Assembly (NCBI RefSeq): GCF_023721415.1
Contig: NZ_JAMQVC010000002.1
Span: forward strand, 186,001-250,000
Source: Galbibacter mesophilus
Lineage (GTDB): Bacteria > Bacteroidota > Bacteroidia > Flavobacteriales > Flavobacteriaceae
Direction of reading: 5' to 3'
DNA length: 64,000 nt
In this document: positions 28,158 to 35,741 of the stretch, one piece after another
How the letters are laid out: each line of letters begins with the position of its first letter
How positions within the stretch are numbered: the first letter of the stretch is position 1
Notes under the pieces: generated by a model
Database searches by the model: none
What the model was told of the DNA's origin: nothing
The model's input: the letters and a program-made list of their open reading frames with translations, nothing else
Position numbers and translations under genes: made by a program

Positions 28158-28703
28158 ATGAAAAAAATACTAGCGCTCTCCGGAAGCAATTCCTCTACTT
28201 CCATAAACTATGAACTTGTTAAATATACCGTTTCCCTGGTAGATGATTTTGATATTCAGTTATTGAATATGGCGAACATGCCTTTCCCTCTTTTCAGCGA
28301 AGACGATGAACGAAAATACGGTTACAAAAATTCGCTTGTAGAATTAAAAGATGATTTTACCGAAGCAGATGGAATTATTTTGAGTGTAAATGAGCACAAC
28401 AGTAATCCTTCAGCGTATTTTAAAAATGTTGTGGATTGGCTCTCCCGATTGGAAAGAAAGTTTTTAGATGATAAATATGTGTTTTTAATGGGGACATCCG
28501 CAGGTAAAAGAGGTGCTAAGGGTGCTATTACCGTAACGGAGAATATGTTACCCCGATTTGGTGCAAAAGTGGAAAATGTATTCTCCCTACCGGAATTTGA
28601 CATGAATTTTTCAACAAAAGCGGGTGCTATTACCAATCCTCAATTAGAGAAAGAACATAAAGCCCAATTGGATGATTTTCTAGGAAAACTGATTACGGCG
28701 TAG
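28158..28703 (+). CDS. NADPH-dependent FMN reductase family protein
   Basis: A 181-residue flavodoxin-like protein. The phosphate loop is ILALSGSNSSTSINYELVKY (about 4-23), followed by LNMANMPFPLFSEDDE, a GIILSVNEHNSNPSAYFKN motif at the flavin ring and FLMGTSAGKRGAKGA. The family reduces FMN, quinones or azo dyes with NADPH. The last 11 bases overlap the convergent beta-barrel gene. Confidence 0.88.
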   Translation: MKKILALSGSNSSTSINYELVKYTVSLVDDFDIQLLNMANMPFPLFSEDDERKYGYKNSLVELKDDFTEADGIILSVNEHNSNPSAYFKNVVDWLSRLERKFLDDKYVFLMGTSAGKRGAKGAITVTENMLPRFGAKVENVFSLPEFDMNFSTKAGAITNPQLEKEHKAQLDDFLGKLITA

Positions 28704-29448
28704 GTCCCGTATCTAAATTCTTTTGAGCTAATTCATCGGTGATAAAGGGAAGGCTTATGTGAAAAGAGAGGTAATGACCTCGGTTATTTCCATCAATAAA
28801 AGAATTTTTAAAAGCATCCGTAAAACTTTGACTATACCGAAGGCTAACATACAAACCTTTTCCGTGTCTTTTATATCGTAAATAGTAACTTAGGTTGGCT
28901 ATCAAACCGTAATCAATATCATTTGTGTGAATGCCAACAGCTTGTTCAAACTTTCCAATGTCTGAACTAAATTTGGCATCTACATTTTGTTTAAAAGAAA
29001 CCTGTGGAGCTAAACCAAGACGCCATTTGGAATTGGGTATGTTATAATAAAGAAAAATGGGCAAAGTGATATAATCTATGGAAATGGTAGCGGGTACATT
29101 TTGATAGATGTTGTCCAAATAAGCATCTCCGCTGTTTAGCGAAAAAGATTCAATGTCAAAACTCCGCTTGGAAAGAAAGTAAGCAGTCGGACTTAAAGAC
29201 CAGCGCTCATTAATTTTCAGGTTTCCTGCAATCCCAAAATTTATGCCCAGATTGGGACTGTTCCCGTCAATATTGCTGTAATTTGTAAGTGGAACCCCAA
29301 TTTCCATACTTACATTAAACTTTTCCGAAGCAACTTTATCTCCAAATAGAGCGGCTAGAATGGCGGCTTGAGCATTGGAAATAAAGGGGAAGAACATGAA
29401 AAAACCAAGTAAAACGAAATATAAGATTTTTAGATTAGATTTTTTCAT
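28693..29448 (-). CDS. Outer-membrane beta-barrel protein
   Basis: A 251-residue exported protein with a signal peptide (ILYFVLLGFFMFFPFISNAQA) and about eight predicted amphipathic strands (FNVSMEIGVPLTNYSN, LGINFGIAGNLKINERWSLS, ISIDYITLPIFLYYNI, WRLGLAPQVSFKQNV). This is the PorT/OmpW-like small barrel pattern frequent in Bacteroidota. No specific partner is evident. A -7 box precedes it at 29474-29481. Confidence 0.75.
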   Translation of the reverse strand: MKKSNLKILYFVLLGFFMFFPFISNAQAAILAALFGDKVASEKFNVSMEIGVPLTNYSNIDGNSPNLGINFGIAGNLKINERWSLSPTAYFLSKRSFDIESFSLNSGDAYLDNIYQNVPATISIDYITLPIFLYYNIPNSKWRLGLAPQVSFKQNVDAKFSSDIGKFEQAVGIHTNDIDYGLIANLSYYLRYKRHGKGLYVSLRYSQSFTDAFKNSFIDGNNRGHYLSFHISLPFITDELAQKNLDTGPTP

Positions 29449-29473
29449 GAGTTCCTGTAAACAAGCTTATTAT

Positions 29474-29481
29474 CAAATATA
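29474..29481 (-). promoter_or_regulatory. -7 box (TATATTTG, minus strand) of the beta-barrel gene
   Basis: Plus-strand CAAATATA, 26 bases before the start at 29448, in the short gap after argH. Confidence 0.4.
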
Positions 29482-29492
29482 ACGTAATTGCG

Positions 29493-30773
29493 TTAAAAGA
29501 GCTTTTCCATTTTAGCTTTTATTTCTTCTAAGCATAAATTCCCTAAACTTCCCTTGTGCGAGTGATTTATATCTCTTTTCGGAACAAACTCACCACGTTG
29601 TATTTCTTCTCCCATTTTTTTGTAGGCATCCCTAAACGGCATTCCGCTTAGTACCAAATCGTTAAGGGTATCTACGCTGAAGAGATAATCGTATTTTTTA
29701 TCTTCAAGGATTTCTTCTTTTACAATAACATTTTTAATGGAAAAAATCATCATTTCCAAACACGATTTTAACTCTTGAATAGCAGGAACAATAATTTCTT
29801 TTGTTAGCTGAAGGTCTCTATGATAACCGCTAGGTAAATTGGTTGTAAGCATGGCCAACTGATTAGGAACGGCTTGTATTTTATTACATTTTCCTCGGAT
29901 AAGCTCAAATACATCAGGATTTTTTTTATGCGGCATTATACTCGATCCGGTAGTCAATTCGTCTGGAAAAGTGATGAAATCAAAATTCTGACTCATATAC
30001 AGGCAAATATCCATTGACATTTTTGAAAGTGTAGCGGCAATGCTGCTTAAACCAAAAGCGGTACTTTTTTCAGATTTTCCACGACTCATTTGTGCGGCAA
30101 CGACATTGTATTTTAAAGTTTCGAAAGCCAATTCTTTGGTTGTAAAATCACGATCGATTGGGAAAGAACTTCCATATCCCGCAGCACTTCCCAGCGGATT
30201 TTGGTCTACTATTTTGTGCGCAGCATCGATAAAATATAAATCGTCTATTAAACTTTCCGCATAGGCCGAAAACCATAATCCGAAAGAAGAAGGCATGGCA
30301 ATTTGCAAATGGGTATAGCCGGGCAGTAAAGTTTCTTTATGTTTTTCCGCTAGGTTTATCAAAACATCAAAAAGGGCTTTGGTTTCATTTTTAATTTGAG
30401 TTAGTTCCTCTTTCAAATAAAGATTTACCGCCACTAAAACTTGATCATTTCTTGACCGTGCGGTGTGAATTTTTTTACCTGTATCGCCTAATCTTTCGGT
30501 TAAAAGAAATTCAATTTTGGAATGTGCATCTTCAAAGTCATCTTCAATTATAAAAGCGCCATTTTCTATTGATTTTCCAATTTTTTTCAATTCCTCAACC
30601 AAGTCATCTGACTCCTTTTCCGTAAGTAAATCAATTTTTTGAAGCATTTTAGCGTGTGCTATCGATGCCAAAACATCATATTTTGCAATCACCAAGTCCA
30701 ATTCCCTGTCGGAACCTACCGTGAATATGTCTATTTTCTTATCTGTAGAAAAACCCTTTTCCCAAAGTTTCAT
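29493..30773 (-). CDS. argH: Argininosuccinate lyase
   Basis: Last step of arginine synthesis: argininosuccinate to arginine and fumarate. The 426-residue protein has the superfamily signature GSSIMPHKKNPDVFELIRGK (near 283) with its flexible catalytic serine loop, THLQIAMPSSFGLWF, and ARSRNDQVLVAVNLYLKEEL near 108. The N-terminus (KLWEKGFST) is the Bacteroidota form. The family is usually about 450-460 residues, so this is slightly short, mainly at the C-terminus. It is the terminal gene of the arg cluster, separated from the deacylase gene by 129 bases of repeats. Confidence 0.94.
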   Translation of the reverse strand: MKLWEKGFSTDKKIDIFTVGSDRELDLVIAKYDVLASIAHAKMLQKIDLLTEKESDDLVEELKKIGKSIENGAFIIEDDFEDAHSKIEFLLTERLGDTGKKIHTARSRNDQVLVAVNLYLKEELTQIKNETKALFDVLINLAEKHKETLLPGYTHLQIAMPSSFGLWFSAYAESLIDDLYFIDAAHKIVDQNPLGSAAGYGSSFPIDRDFTTKELAFETLKYNVVAAQMSRGKSEKSTAFGLSSIAATLSKMSMDICLYMSQNFDFITFPDELTTGSSIMPHKKNPDVFELIRGKCNKIQAVPNQLAMLTTNLPSGYHRDLQLTKEIIVPAIQELKSCLEMMIFSIKNVIVKEEILEDKKYDYLFSVDTLNDLVLSGMPFRDAYKKMGEEIQRGEFVPKRDINHSHKGSLGNLCLEEIKAKMEKLF

Positions 30774-30799
30774 ATGCGTTGTATGTTGTGAAGTTTAAA

Positions 30800-30859
30800 G
30801 TTTGTAAAGTTATAAAGTTATTAGTTTGAAAAGTTGTAAAGTTGAATGTTTGTAAAGTT
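30800..30859. repeat. GTTTGTAAAGTT repeats between argH and argE
   Basis: The 12-mer GTTTGTAAAGTT is found exactly at 30800-30811 and 30848-30859. Further exact copies lie at 32005-32016 and 32956-32967, with a one-base variant at 32940-32951. All are in intergenic gaps of the arg cluster. Confidence 0.7.
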
Positions 30860-30902
30860 ATGGATTAATAAAATTAGCCGATTAAACTCTATAGCCACAT
30901 TT

Positions 30903-31970
30903 TTAATTATTAAGAACCTTCCCAAGTAGTTTTATGTACAAATCGATTCCTTCTTCAATTTCATGTACATAAATAAATTCATTGGCCGAATGCGAGCGTG
31001 TTGAATCTCCTGGGCCTAACTTTAAAGAAGCACAGCTTAAAGTAGCTTGATCTGATAAAGTTGGAGAACCATAAGTTTCTCGACCTAACTCAATTCCCGC
31101 TTTTACCAATGCATGATCTTTTGGAATGGCAGATGAATTCAACCGAAGGGATCGTGGTGTAACCTCGCAAGGAGCTAGTTCCTTAAGGGTATCGTACACT
31201 TCTTGATTACTGTATTTGTCGTTTACCCGCACATCTATTACTAATTTCACTTCAGCAGGAACAACATTGTGCTGATTTCCAGCTTCTATCTGCGTAACTG
31301 TCATTTTTACCGGACCCAATACTTCAGAAACCTTTTCAAATTTATAATCTTTAAACCACTGCAATACTTCAATAGTTTTATAAATCGCATTATCATCGTT
31401 GGGGTGTGCGGCATGGCTTGGAGTTCCTTTTACTGAACCATCAAAAACCACGAGTCCTTTTTCGGCAATGGCTAAATTCATTAAAGTAGGTTCGCCAACA
31501 ATTGCCACTTCAATTTCCGGTAAGTGTTTTAAAACTGAATTTAAACCATTTGGTCCCGAACTTTCTTCTTCTGCTGAAGCTACAATAACGATATTGTATT
31601 TTAAATTTTTCTGATGGTAGAAATACGTAAATGTTGCAATGAGCGACACCAAACAGCCTCCTGCATCATTACTTCCCAAACCGAAGAGTTTTCCGTCTTC
31701 AACATGCGGATGGAAAGGGTCTTTCGTATAAGCGGTATTTGGTTTTACCGTGTCGTGATGAGAATTTAATAGAAGTAATGGTTTTCCTTCGGAATAATCT
31801 TCGTTAAATGCCCAAATATTGTTGTTTTCCCTTTTAAACGGAATATTATATCGCTTAAACCACGCTTCAATCAATGCAGCGGTCTTATCCTCTTCCGAAG
31901 AAAAAGATTGCGTACTGATGAGTGATTTTAATAATTCTATCGCTTCTTGAGTGAGTTGTTTTATGGTCAT
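30903..31970 (-). CDS. M20 family metallopeptidase, N-acylornithine/N-acylcitrulline deacylase type
   Basis: A 355-residue zinc hydrolase of the ArgE/DapE group. Metal and catalytic residues are visible: NSHHDTVKP (first zinc ligand and Asp), GSNDAGGCLVS (bridging Asp), SAEEESSGPNGL (catalytic Glu pair), and a late His in STRSHSANEFI. The dimerisation domain lies between (GTPSHAAHPNDDNAIYKTIE). Its place between argB and argH indicates removal of the acyl group from N-acetyl- or N-succinyl-citrulline after the carbamoyltransferase step. Whether the acyl group is acetyl or succinyl cannot be read from the sequence. Confidence 0.88.
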   Translation of the reverse strand: MTIKQLTQEAIELLKSLISTQSFSSEEDKTAALIEAWFKRYNIPFKRENNNIWAFNEDYSEGKPLLLLNSHHDTVKPNTAYTKDPFHPHVEDGKLFGLGSNDAGGCLVSLIATFTYFYHQKNLKYNIVIVASAEEESSGPNGLNSVLKHLPEIEVAIVGEPTLMNLAIAEKGLVVFDGSVKGTPSHAAHPNDDNAIYKTIEVLQWFKDYKFEKVSEVLGPVKMTVTQIEAGNQHNVVPAEVKLVIDVRVNDKYSNQEVYDTLKELAPCEVTPRSLRLNSSAIPKDHALVKAGIELGRETYGSPTLSDQATLSCASLKLGPGDSTRSHSANEFIYVHEIEEGIDLYIKLLGKVLNN

Positions 31971-32072
31971 TTTATTATTGATGTTGAATGTTTTAATGTT
32001 GAATGTTTGTAAAGTTTAGAGGTTTAAAGTTAATTTGGTTTAGCATTCCTTAGAAACGAATATTATTGCTTT

Positions 32073-32131
32073 GTCATGCTGAGCTTGTCGAAGCATTTTT
32101 TACAATAACCCTTCGACAGACTCAGGGTGAC
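32073..32131. repeat. Dispersed inverted repeat (copy 2 of GTCATGCTGAGC family)
   Basis: The left arm (32073-32094) is identical to that at 3791-3812. The right arm (32110-32131, CCTTCGACAGACTCAGGGTGAC) is its imperfect complement. It sits in the argE-argB gap. Confidence 0.72.
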
Positions 32132-32152
32132 ACTTTCTATTTAGGTAGCATA

Positions 32153-32926
32153 CTACAAAGTTATCGTTGTTCTTAATTCTTCATCATTGCCAAGCATGTC
32201 TATACTGCCAATATAAACTTTACGTACATTTTTTTCCAATGCATTGAAACAGTTATGCAGTTTTGGGAGCATACCATCGGCGATGATATTTTCTTTTACA
32301 AGCGCTTGGTAAATTTCAGTGTTAATATCGGTTATTACTGAATTTTCATCTTCAATACTTCGAAGCACTCCTTTTTTCTCAAAACAGTAGTATAGTTCAA
32401 CTTCAAATCCATGTGCTAACGCCGTAGCTATTTCTGAAGCAATCGTATCTGCATTTGTATTAAATAATTGTCCGTTTTTATCATGTGAAATAGCACAACA
32501 AACGGGCGTAATGTCATTATTCAGCAGTAAAGAAAACATTTCGGCATTTACCTCAGTAACATCACCAACAAAACCAAAATCATGCGTCTTTACAGGTCTT
32601 TTAACCGATTTTATACTGTTTAAGTCCGCTCCTGAAAGACCCAGTGCGTTGCAGTTATTGGCTTGAAGTTTTGCCACAATAGTTTTGTTGACCAAACCGC
32701 CATAAACCATGGTGATAATGTTAAGAGTTTCTCGGTCAGTTATCCTTCTTCCTTCTACCATTTTGGTTTCAACACCTAATTTTTCTGAAAGTTTTGTAGC
32801 CATTTTTCCACCGCCATGCACTAAAATCTTGGCACCTTCGATTTTAGAAAAATTTGAAAGGACGGTTTCCAGCACTTGCTCATCTTCAATTAAATTCCCG
32901 CCTATTTTTATTATGGATAGTTTCAT
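32153..32926 (-). CDS. argB: Acetylglutamate (N-acylglutamate) kinase
   Basis: Phosphorylates the gamma-carboxylate of N-acylglutamate. The 257-residue amino-acid-kinase fold has LSIIKIGGNLIED (phosphate loop), ILVHGGGKMATKLSEKLG (substrate loop), VEGRRITDRETLNIITMVYGG, and FNTNADTIASEIATAL near the ATP site. It lacks the N-terminal helix of arginine-inhibited hexameric forms, so allosteric inhibition by arginine is less likely. It lies between argF' and the deacylase gene; heptanucleotide repeats fill the upstream gap. Confidence 0.93.
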   Translation of the reverse strand: MKLSIIKIGGNLIEDEQVLETVLSNFSKIEGAKILVHGGGKMATKLSEKLGVETKMVEGRRITDRETLNIITMVYGGLVNKTIVAKLQANNCNALGLSGADLNSIKSVKRPVKTHDFGFVGDVTEVNAEMFSLLLNNDITPVCCAISHDKNGQLFNTNADTIASEIATALAHGFEVELYYCFEKKGVLRSIEDENSVITDINTEIYQALVKENIIADGMLPKLHNCFNALEKNVRKVYIGSIDMLGNDEELRTTITL

Positions 32927-32985
32927 ATTTTGTTTTAAAGTTTGTAAGGTTGAAGGTTTGTAAAGTTTAAAGGATATGTTTATTT

Positions 32986-33020
32986 AAGACCCAAGACCCA
33001 AGACCCAAGACCCAAGACCC
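32986..33020. repeat. Heptanucleotide tandem repeat (AAGACCC x5)
   Basis: Five perfect head-to-tail copies of AAGACCC between argB and argF', ending five bases before the argF' stop codon. Confidence 0.95.
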
Positions 33021-33025
33021 ACTTC

Positions 33026-33976
33026 CTATTTTCCTCTTTGCTCCAATATCTCTTTTAAAACAGCTTGTGCTGCATAGGTTCTGTTGTTAGCTTGCTGAAT
33101 TACCAACGATTGATTACTGTCCAGAACTTCGTCGGCGACAATCATATTTCTTCGTACGGGTAAGCAATGCATGAATTTAGCTTGTTTAATTTTTTCCAGC
33201 GTAATCATCCAGTTTTTGTCAGTGCTTTTTATTTGACCGTAATCATTATAACTGCTCCAGTTTTTTGCATACACAAAATCTGCATTTTTAAGGGCTTCAT
33301 CTTGATTGTAAACAATAGGAGTGTCACCGGTTATTTTCGGATTTAATTCGTAGCCTTCAGGATGAGTAATCACAAAATCTACATCTATCATCTGCATCAT
33401 TTTAGCAAATGAATTTGGTACGGCGTGTGGTAAAGCTCTCGGATGCGGTGCCCAAGTAAGTACAACCTTCGGTCGCTCTTTCGTTTGATGTTCTTTTATG
33501 GTAATAGCATCGGTTAAAGCTTGTAAAGGGTGCGCCGTAGCACTTTCCATATTTACAACCGGAACAGAGGCGTATTTTTGAAAGCTTTTAATTATTTGTT
33601 CTTCTTCGTCCTTAGCTTTATCAGAAAGAGTAGGGAAGGCCCTTAGAGCAATGATATCTACATATTGGGAAATTACAGCCGCGGCTTCTTTAATATGTTC
33701 CGCTGTACAGGCATCCATCACGGTGCCATCTTCGAACTCTAAACCCCAACTGTCGGAATTTAAATTCATAATCATCACTTCCATGCCTAAGTTCTGGGCC
33801 GCTTTTTGCGTGCTTAGACGGGTCCTAAGACTTGAATTAAAGAACAGCATTCCAATAGTTTTGTTTTTTCCGAGTTCTTTGTGGGCAAAAGGATTGTTTT
33901 TTAAGACAATCGCTTTTTCAATTAGGGAGTCCACATTATCGATGTCTTCTAGATCTATGTACTGTTGCATGAGCAT
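33026..33976 (-). CDS. N-acylornithine carbamoyltransferase (N-acetyl- or N-succinylornithine)
   Basis: Transfers carbamoyl from carbamoyl phosphate to N-acylornithine, giving N-acylcitrulline. The 316 residues show FNSSLRTRLSTQKAAQNLGM (carbamoyl phosphate loop, about 46-65), the long MNLNSDSWGLEFEDGTVMD loop typical of the acyl-specific enzymes, MESATAHPLQALTD, VLTWAPHPRALPHAVPNS and FMHCLPVRRNMIV. The residue that sets acetyl versus succinyl preference in studied enzymes (Glu or Pro) is Ala92 here. The start overlaps the proB copy 1 stop (TAATG), so the two are coupled. Confidence 0.92.
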   Translation of the reverse strand: MLMQQYIDLEDIDNVDSLIEKAIVLKNNPFAHKELGKNKTIGMLFFNSSLRTRLSTQKAAQNLGMEVMIMNLNSDSWGLEFEDGTVMDACTAEHIKEAAAVISQYVDIIALRAFPTLSDKAKDEEEQIIKSFQKYASVPVVNMESATAHPLQALTDAITIKEHQTKERPKVVLTWAPHPRALPHAVPNSFAKMMQMIDVDFVITHPEGYELNPKITGDTPIVYNQDEALKNADFVYAKNWSSYNDYGQIKSTDKNWMITLEKIKQAKFMHCLPVRRNMIVADEVLDSNQSLVIQQANNRTYAAQAVLKEILEQRGK

Positions 33977-34758
33977 TACAAATTTTTAGGTTTTATGGTA
34001 GTAAAAGCGCTGGTGTTTTTTACCGCTTCAACTATAAAATTTTCTTTGAGTCCGTTTACAATCCAAGTTTCGATGCCTGCTTTTGAAGCAATTTCTACGG
34101 CATCTACTTTCGATTTCATTCCTCCTGTTCCGTGGGAAGATTTACCATCGGCGACCTCTTGAATCAAACTTTCAAAACCAATCACTTCTTTAATAGTTTC
34201 CGGTTGCTCACTTTGCAGGGATGCTTTGGTGTAAATACCATTGGTGTTGGTTGCAATAATCAATAAATCGGCTTTTAAAAGGGCTGCTGTCATAGCTGCT
34301 AATTTATCATTGTCGCCAAACTTGATTTCGTCGGTGGCTACGGTATCATTTTCATTGATTATTGGGATGTATTCATTTTCCAGTAAAATATTTATGGTAT
34401 TCACAATATTTTCTTTGGAAGTATTACTTTTAAAGTCGGAGTAGGAGAGTAGGCATTGAGAAATAAGTAAACCTAATTCCCTAAAATTTTCTTGATAGAT
34501 ACGCATTAGGTGCAGCTGGCCAATAGAAGCTAAAGCCTGTTTTACGTAAATCTCTTTACCATTGCTTTCCAAATTTACAAATTGCTTAGCAGCCGCAATG
34601 GCTCCCGAACTTACTACAATAAATTCATAACTTTCTTTAAGCGCCTCAATTTGTCTGGCGATATCTTCAATTTTACCGCGGGAAATGTGGTTGGTTTCCC
34701 GAGTTAAGGTGTTGGAACCTATTTTAAGAACAATTCTTTTTTTGGTTGGGCTATTCAT
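33976..34758 (-). CDS. proB: Glutamate 5-kinase, copy 1 (canonical SSGAI)
   Basis: First step of proline synthesis, glutamate to gamma-glutamyl phosphate. The 260 residues form a single amino-acid-kinase domain without the C-terminal PUA domain of E. coli ProB. Visible are RIVLKIGSNTLT, VVSSGAIAAAKQFV, PIINENDTVATDEIKFGDND, LLIIATNTNGIY and SSHGTGGMKSKVDAVEIA. I moved the start from 34797 to 34758 because the upstream 13 codons lie in the terminator arm at 34779-34794 and the result matches copy 2 in length (260). It is coupled to argF' by TAATG. Confidence 0.9.
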   Translation of the reverse strand: MNSPTKKRIVLKIGSNTLTRETNHISRGKIEDIARQIEALKESYEFIVVSSGAIAAAKQFVNLESNGKEIYVKQALASIGQLHLMRIYQENFRELGLLISQCLLSYSDFKSNTSKENIVNTINILLENEYIPIINENDTVATDEIKFGDNDKLAAMTAALLKADLLIIATNTNGIYTKASLQSEQPETIKEVIGFESLIQEVADGKSSHGTGGMKSKVDAVEIASKAGIETWIVNGLKENFIVEAVKNTSAFTTIKPKNL

Positions 34759-34778
34759 TCTTAGTTGAAACAAAACAT

Positions 34779-34845
34779 AAAAACGCCCGAAAAGCATCGC
34801 TTTTGTATCGGAATACAGGCTGTTATTTACTTTTCGGGCGTTTTT
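34779..34845 (-). terminator. Terminator/attenuator between the two proB copies
   Basis: A 16-bp perfect inverted repeat (AAAAACGCCCGAAAAG at 34779-34794, complement at 34830-34845) with a 35-base loop containing a nested GTAT/ATAC hairpin. On the minus strand it ends in a T run, so it can stop readthrough from proB copy 2 into proB copy 1 and the arg genes beyond. Confidence 0.82.
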
Positions 34846-34872
34846 TCTATATAACTTCTATTTATTTAAAAA

Positions 34873-35655
34873 TCATTCAATTTTTGTAAAAGCAGTATTT
34901 TGATTGATGGTATTCAGAATAAAATTATCCTCTAAACCATTCACAATCCAAGTCTCGATATTGGCTTTATTGGCAATTTCCAAAGCAATAACTTTAGAAC
35001 TCATACCGCCAGTACCGTGAGAAGATTTATCTTCATCTACTACTTCTTTCTTAAGATCTGAGAAATTTTCTACTTCTTCAATCGTTTCCGGCGAACCATC
35101 TTTGAAAGACTGTTTTGTATAAATACCGTTTGTATTTGTAGCAATAATCAATAAATCTACCTTCAATAAAGCGGCTGTTAAAGCTGCCAATTTATCGTTA
35201 TCTCCAAACTGAATTTCATCCGTGGCAACGGTATCATTCTCATTAATAATAGGAATGTACCCGTTGTCTACCAAGATGTTGATAGTATTTACAATGTTTT
35301 CCTTGGAAACATCTTTCTCAAAATCTGAATAAGAAAGCAAGCATTGAGAGGCCAAAAGACCTAACTCCCTAAAACTTTCTTGAAATATACGTATCAGGTG
35401 AGGCTGACCAATAGATGTCAACGCCTGTTTTACGTTAATATCTTCGCTATAAGTACTTTCTAAGTTTACGAACTGCTTAGCCACTACTTTAGCTCCAGAA
35501 CTTACAATAACAAATTCGTAATCGTCTTGTAGTTCTGCAATTTGGCGACCAATATCCTCTAATTTACCTCTTGATATCTGATCTGATTCTTTTGTAAGCG
35601 TATTTGATCCTATTTTTAAAAGAATTCTTTTCTTCTTTTTTTTGGGCTTACTCAT
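34873..35655 (-). CDS. Glutamate 5-kinase paralog, copy 2 (diverged SSGAK)
   Basis: Tandem paralog of the next gene downstream, also 260 residues without PUA domain. Most of the kinase core is kept (ILLKIGSNTLTKE, PIINENDTVATDEIQFGDND, LLIIATNTNGIYTK, SSHGTGGMSSKVIALEIA). One active-site loop differs: VVSSGAI is VIVSSGAKVVAKQFV here, a Lys replacing the usual Ile/Val after SSGA. The Q-L-H of copy 1's SIGQLHLM is Q-P-H. Directly after proA on the same strand and followed by a terminator. It may be an enzyme with altered feedback, or a regulatory subunit. Confidence 0.87.
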   Translation of the reverse strand: MSKPKKKKKRILLKIGSNTLTKESDQISRGKLEDIGRQIAELQDDYEFVIVSSGAKVVAKQFVNLESTYSEDINVKQALTSIGQPHLIRIFQESFRELGLLASQCLLSYSDFEKDVSKENIVNTINILVDNGYIPIINENDTVATDEIQFGDNDKLAALTAALLKVDLLIIATNTNGIYTKQSFKDGSPETIEEVENFSDLKKEVVDEDKSSHGTGGMSSKVIALEIANKANIETWIVNGLEDNFILNTINQNTAFTKIE

Positions 35656-35741
35656 TTTTTTGTGTTTATAGTTATGTTATAGTTGTGTGCTCGTTGTAGA
35701 GCTTTTTGATTTATGTTTTTAATCCGAGTAGGATTTGTTAC

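Noticed and set aside
32986-33020. CRISPR-like array (AAGACCC copies), also the arrays at 40057 and 60969
   Set aside because: Units are 7 bases head to tail with no spacers; simple tandem repeats, not CRISPR.
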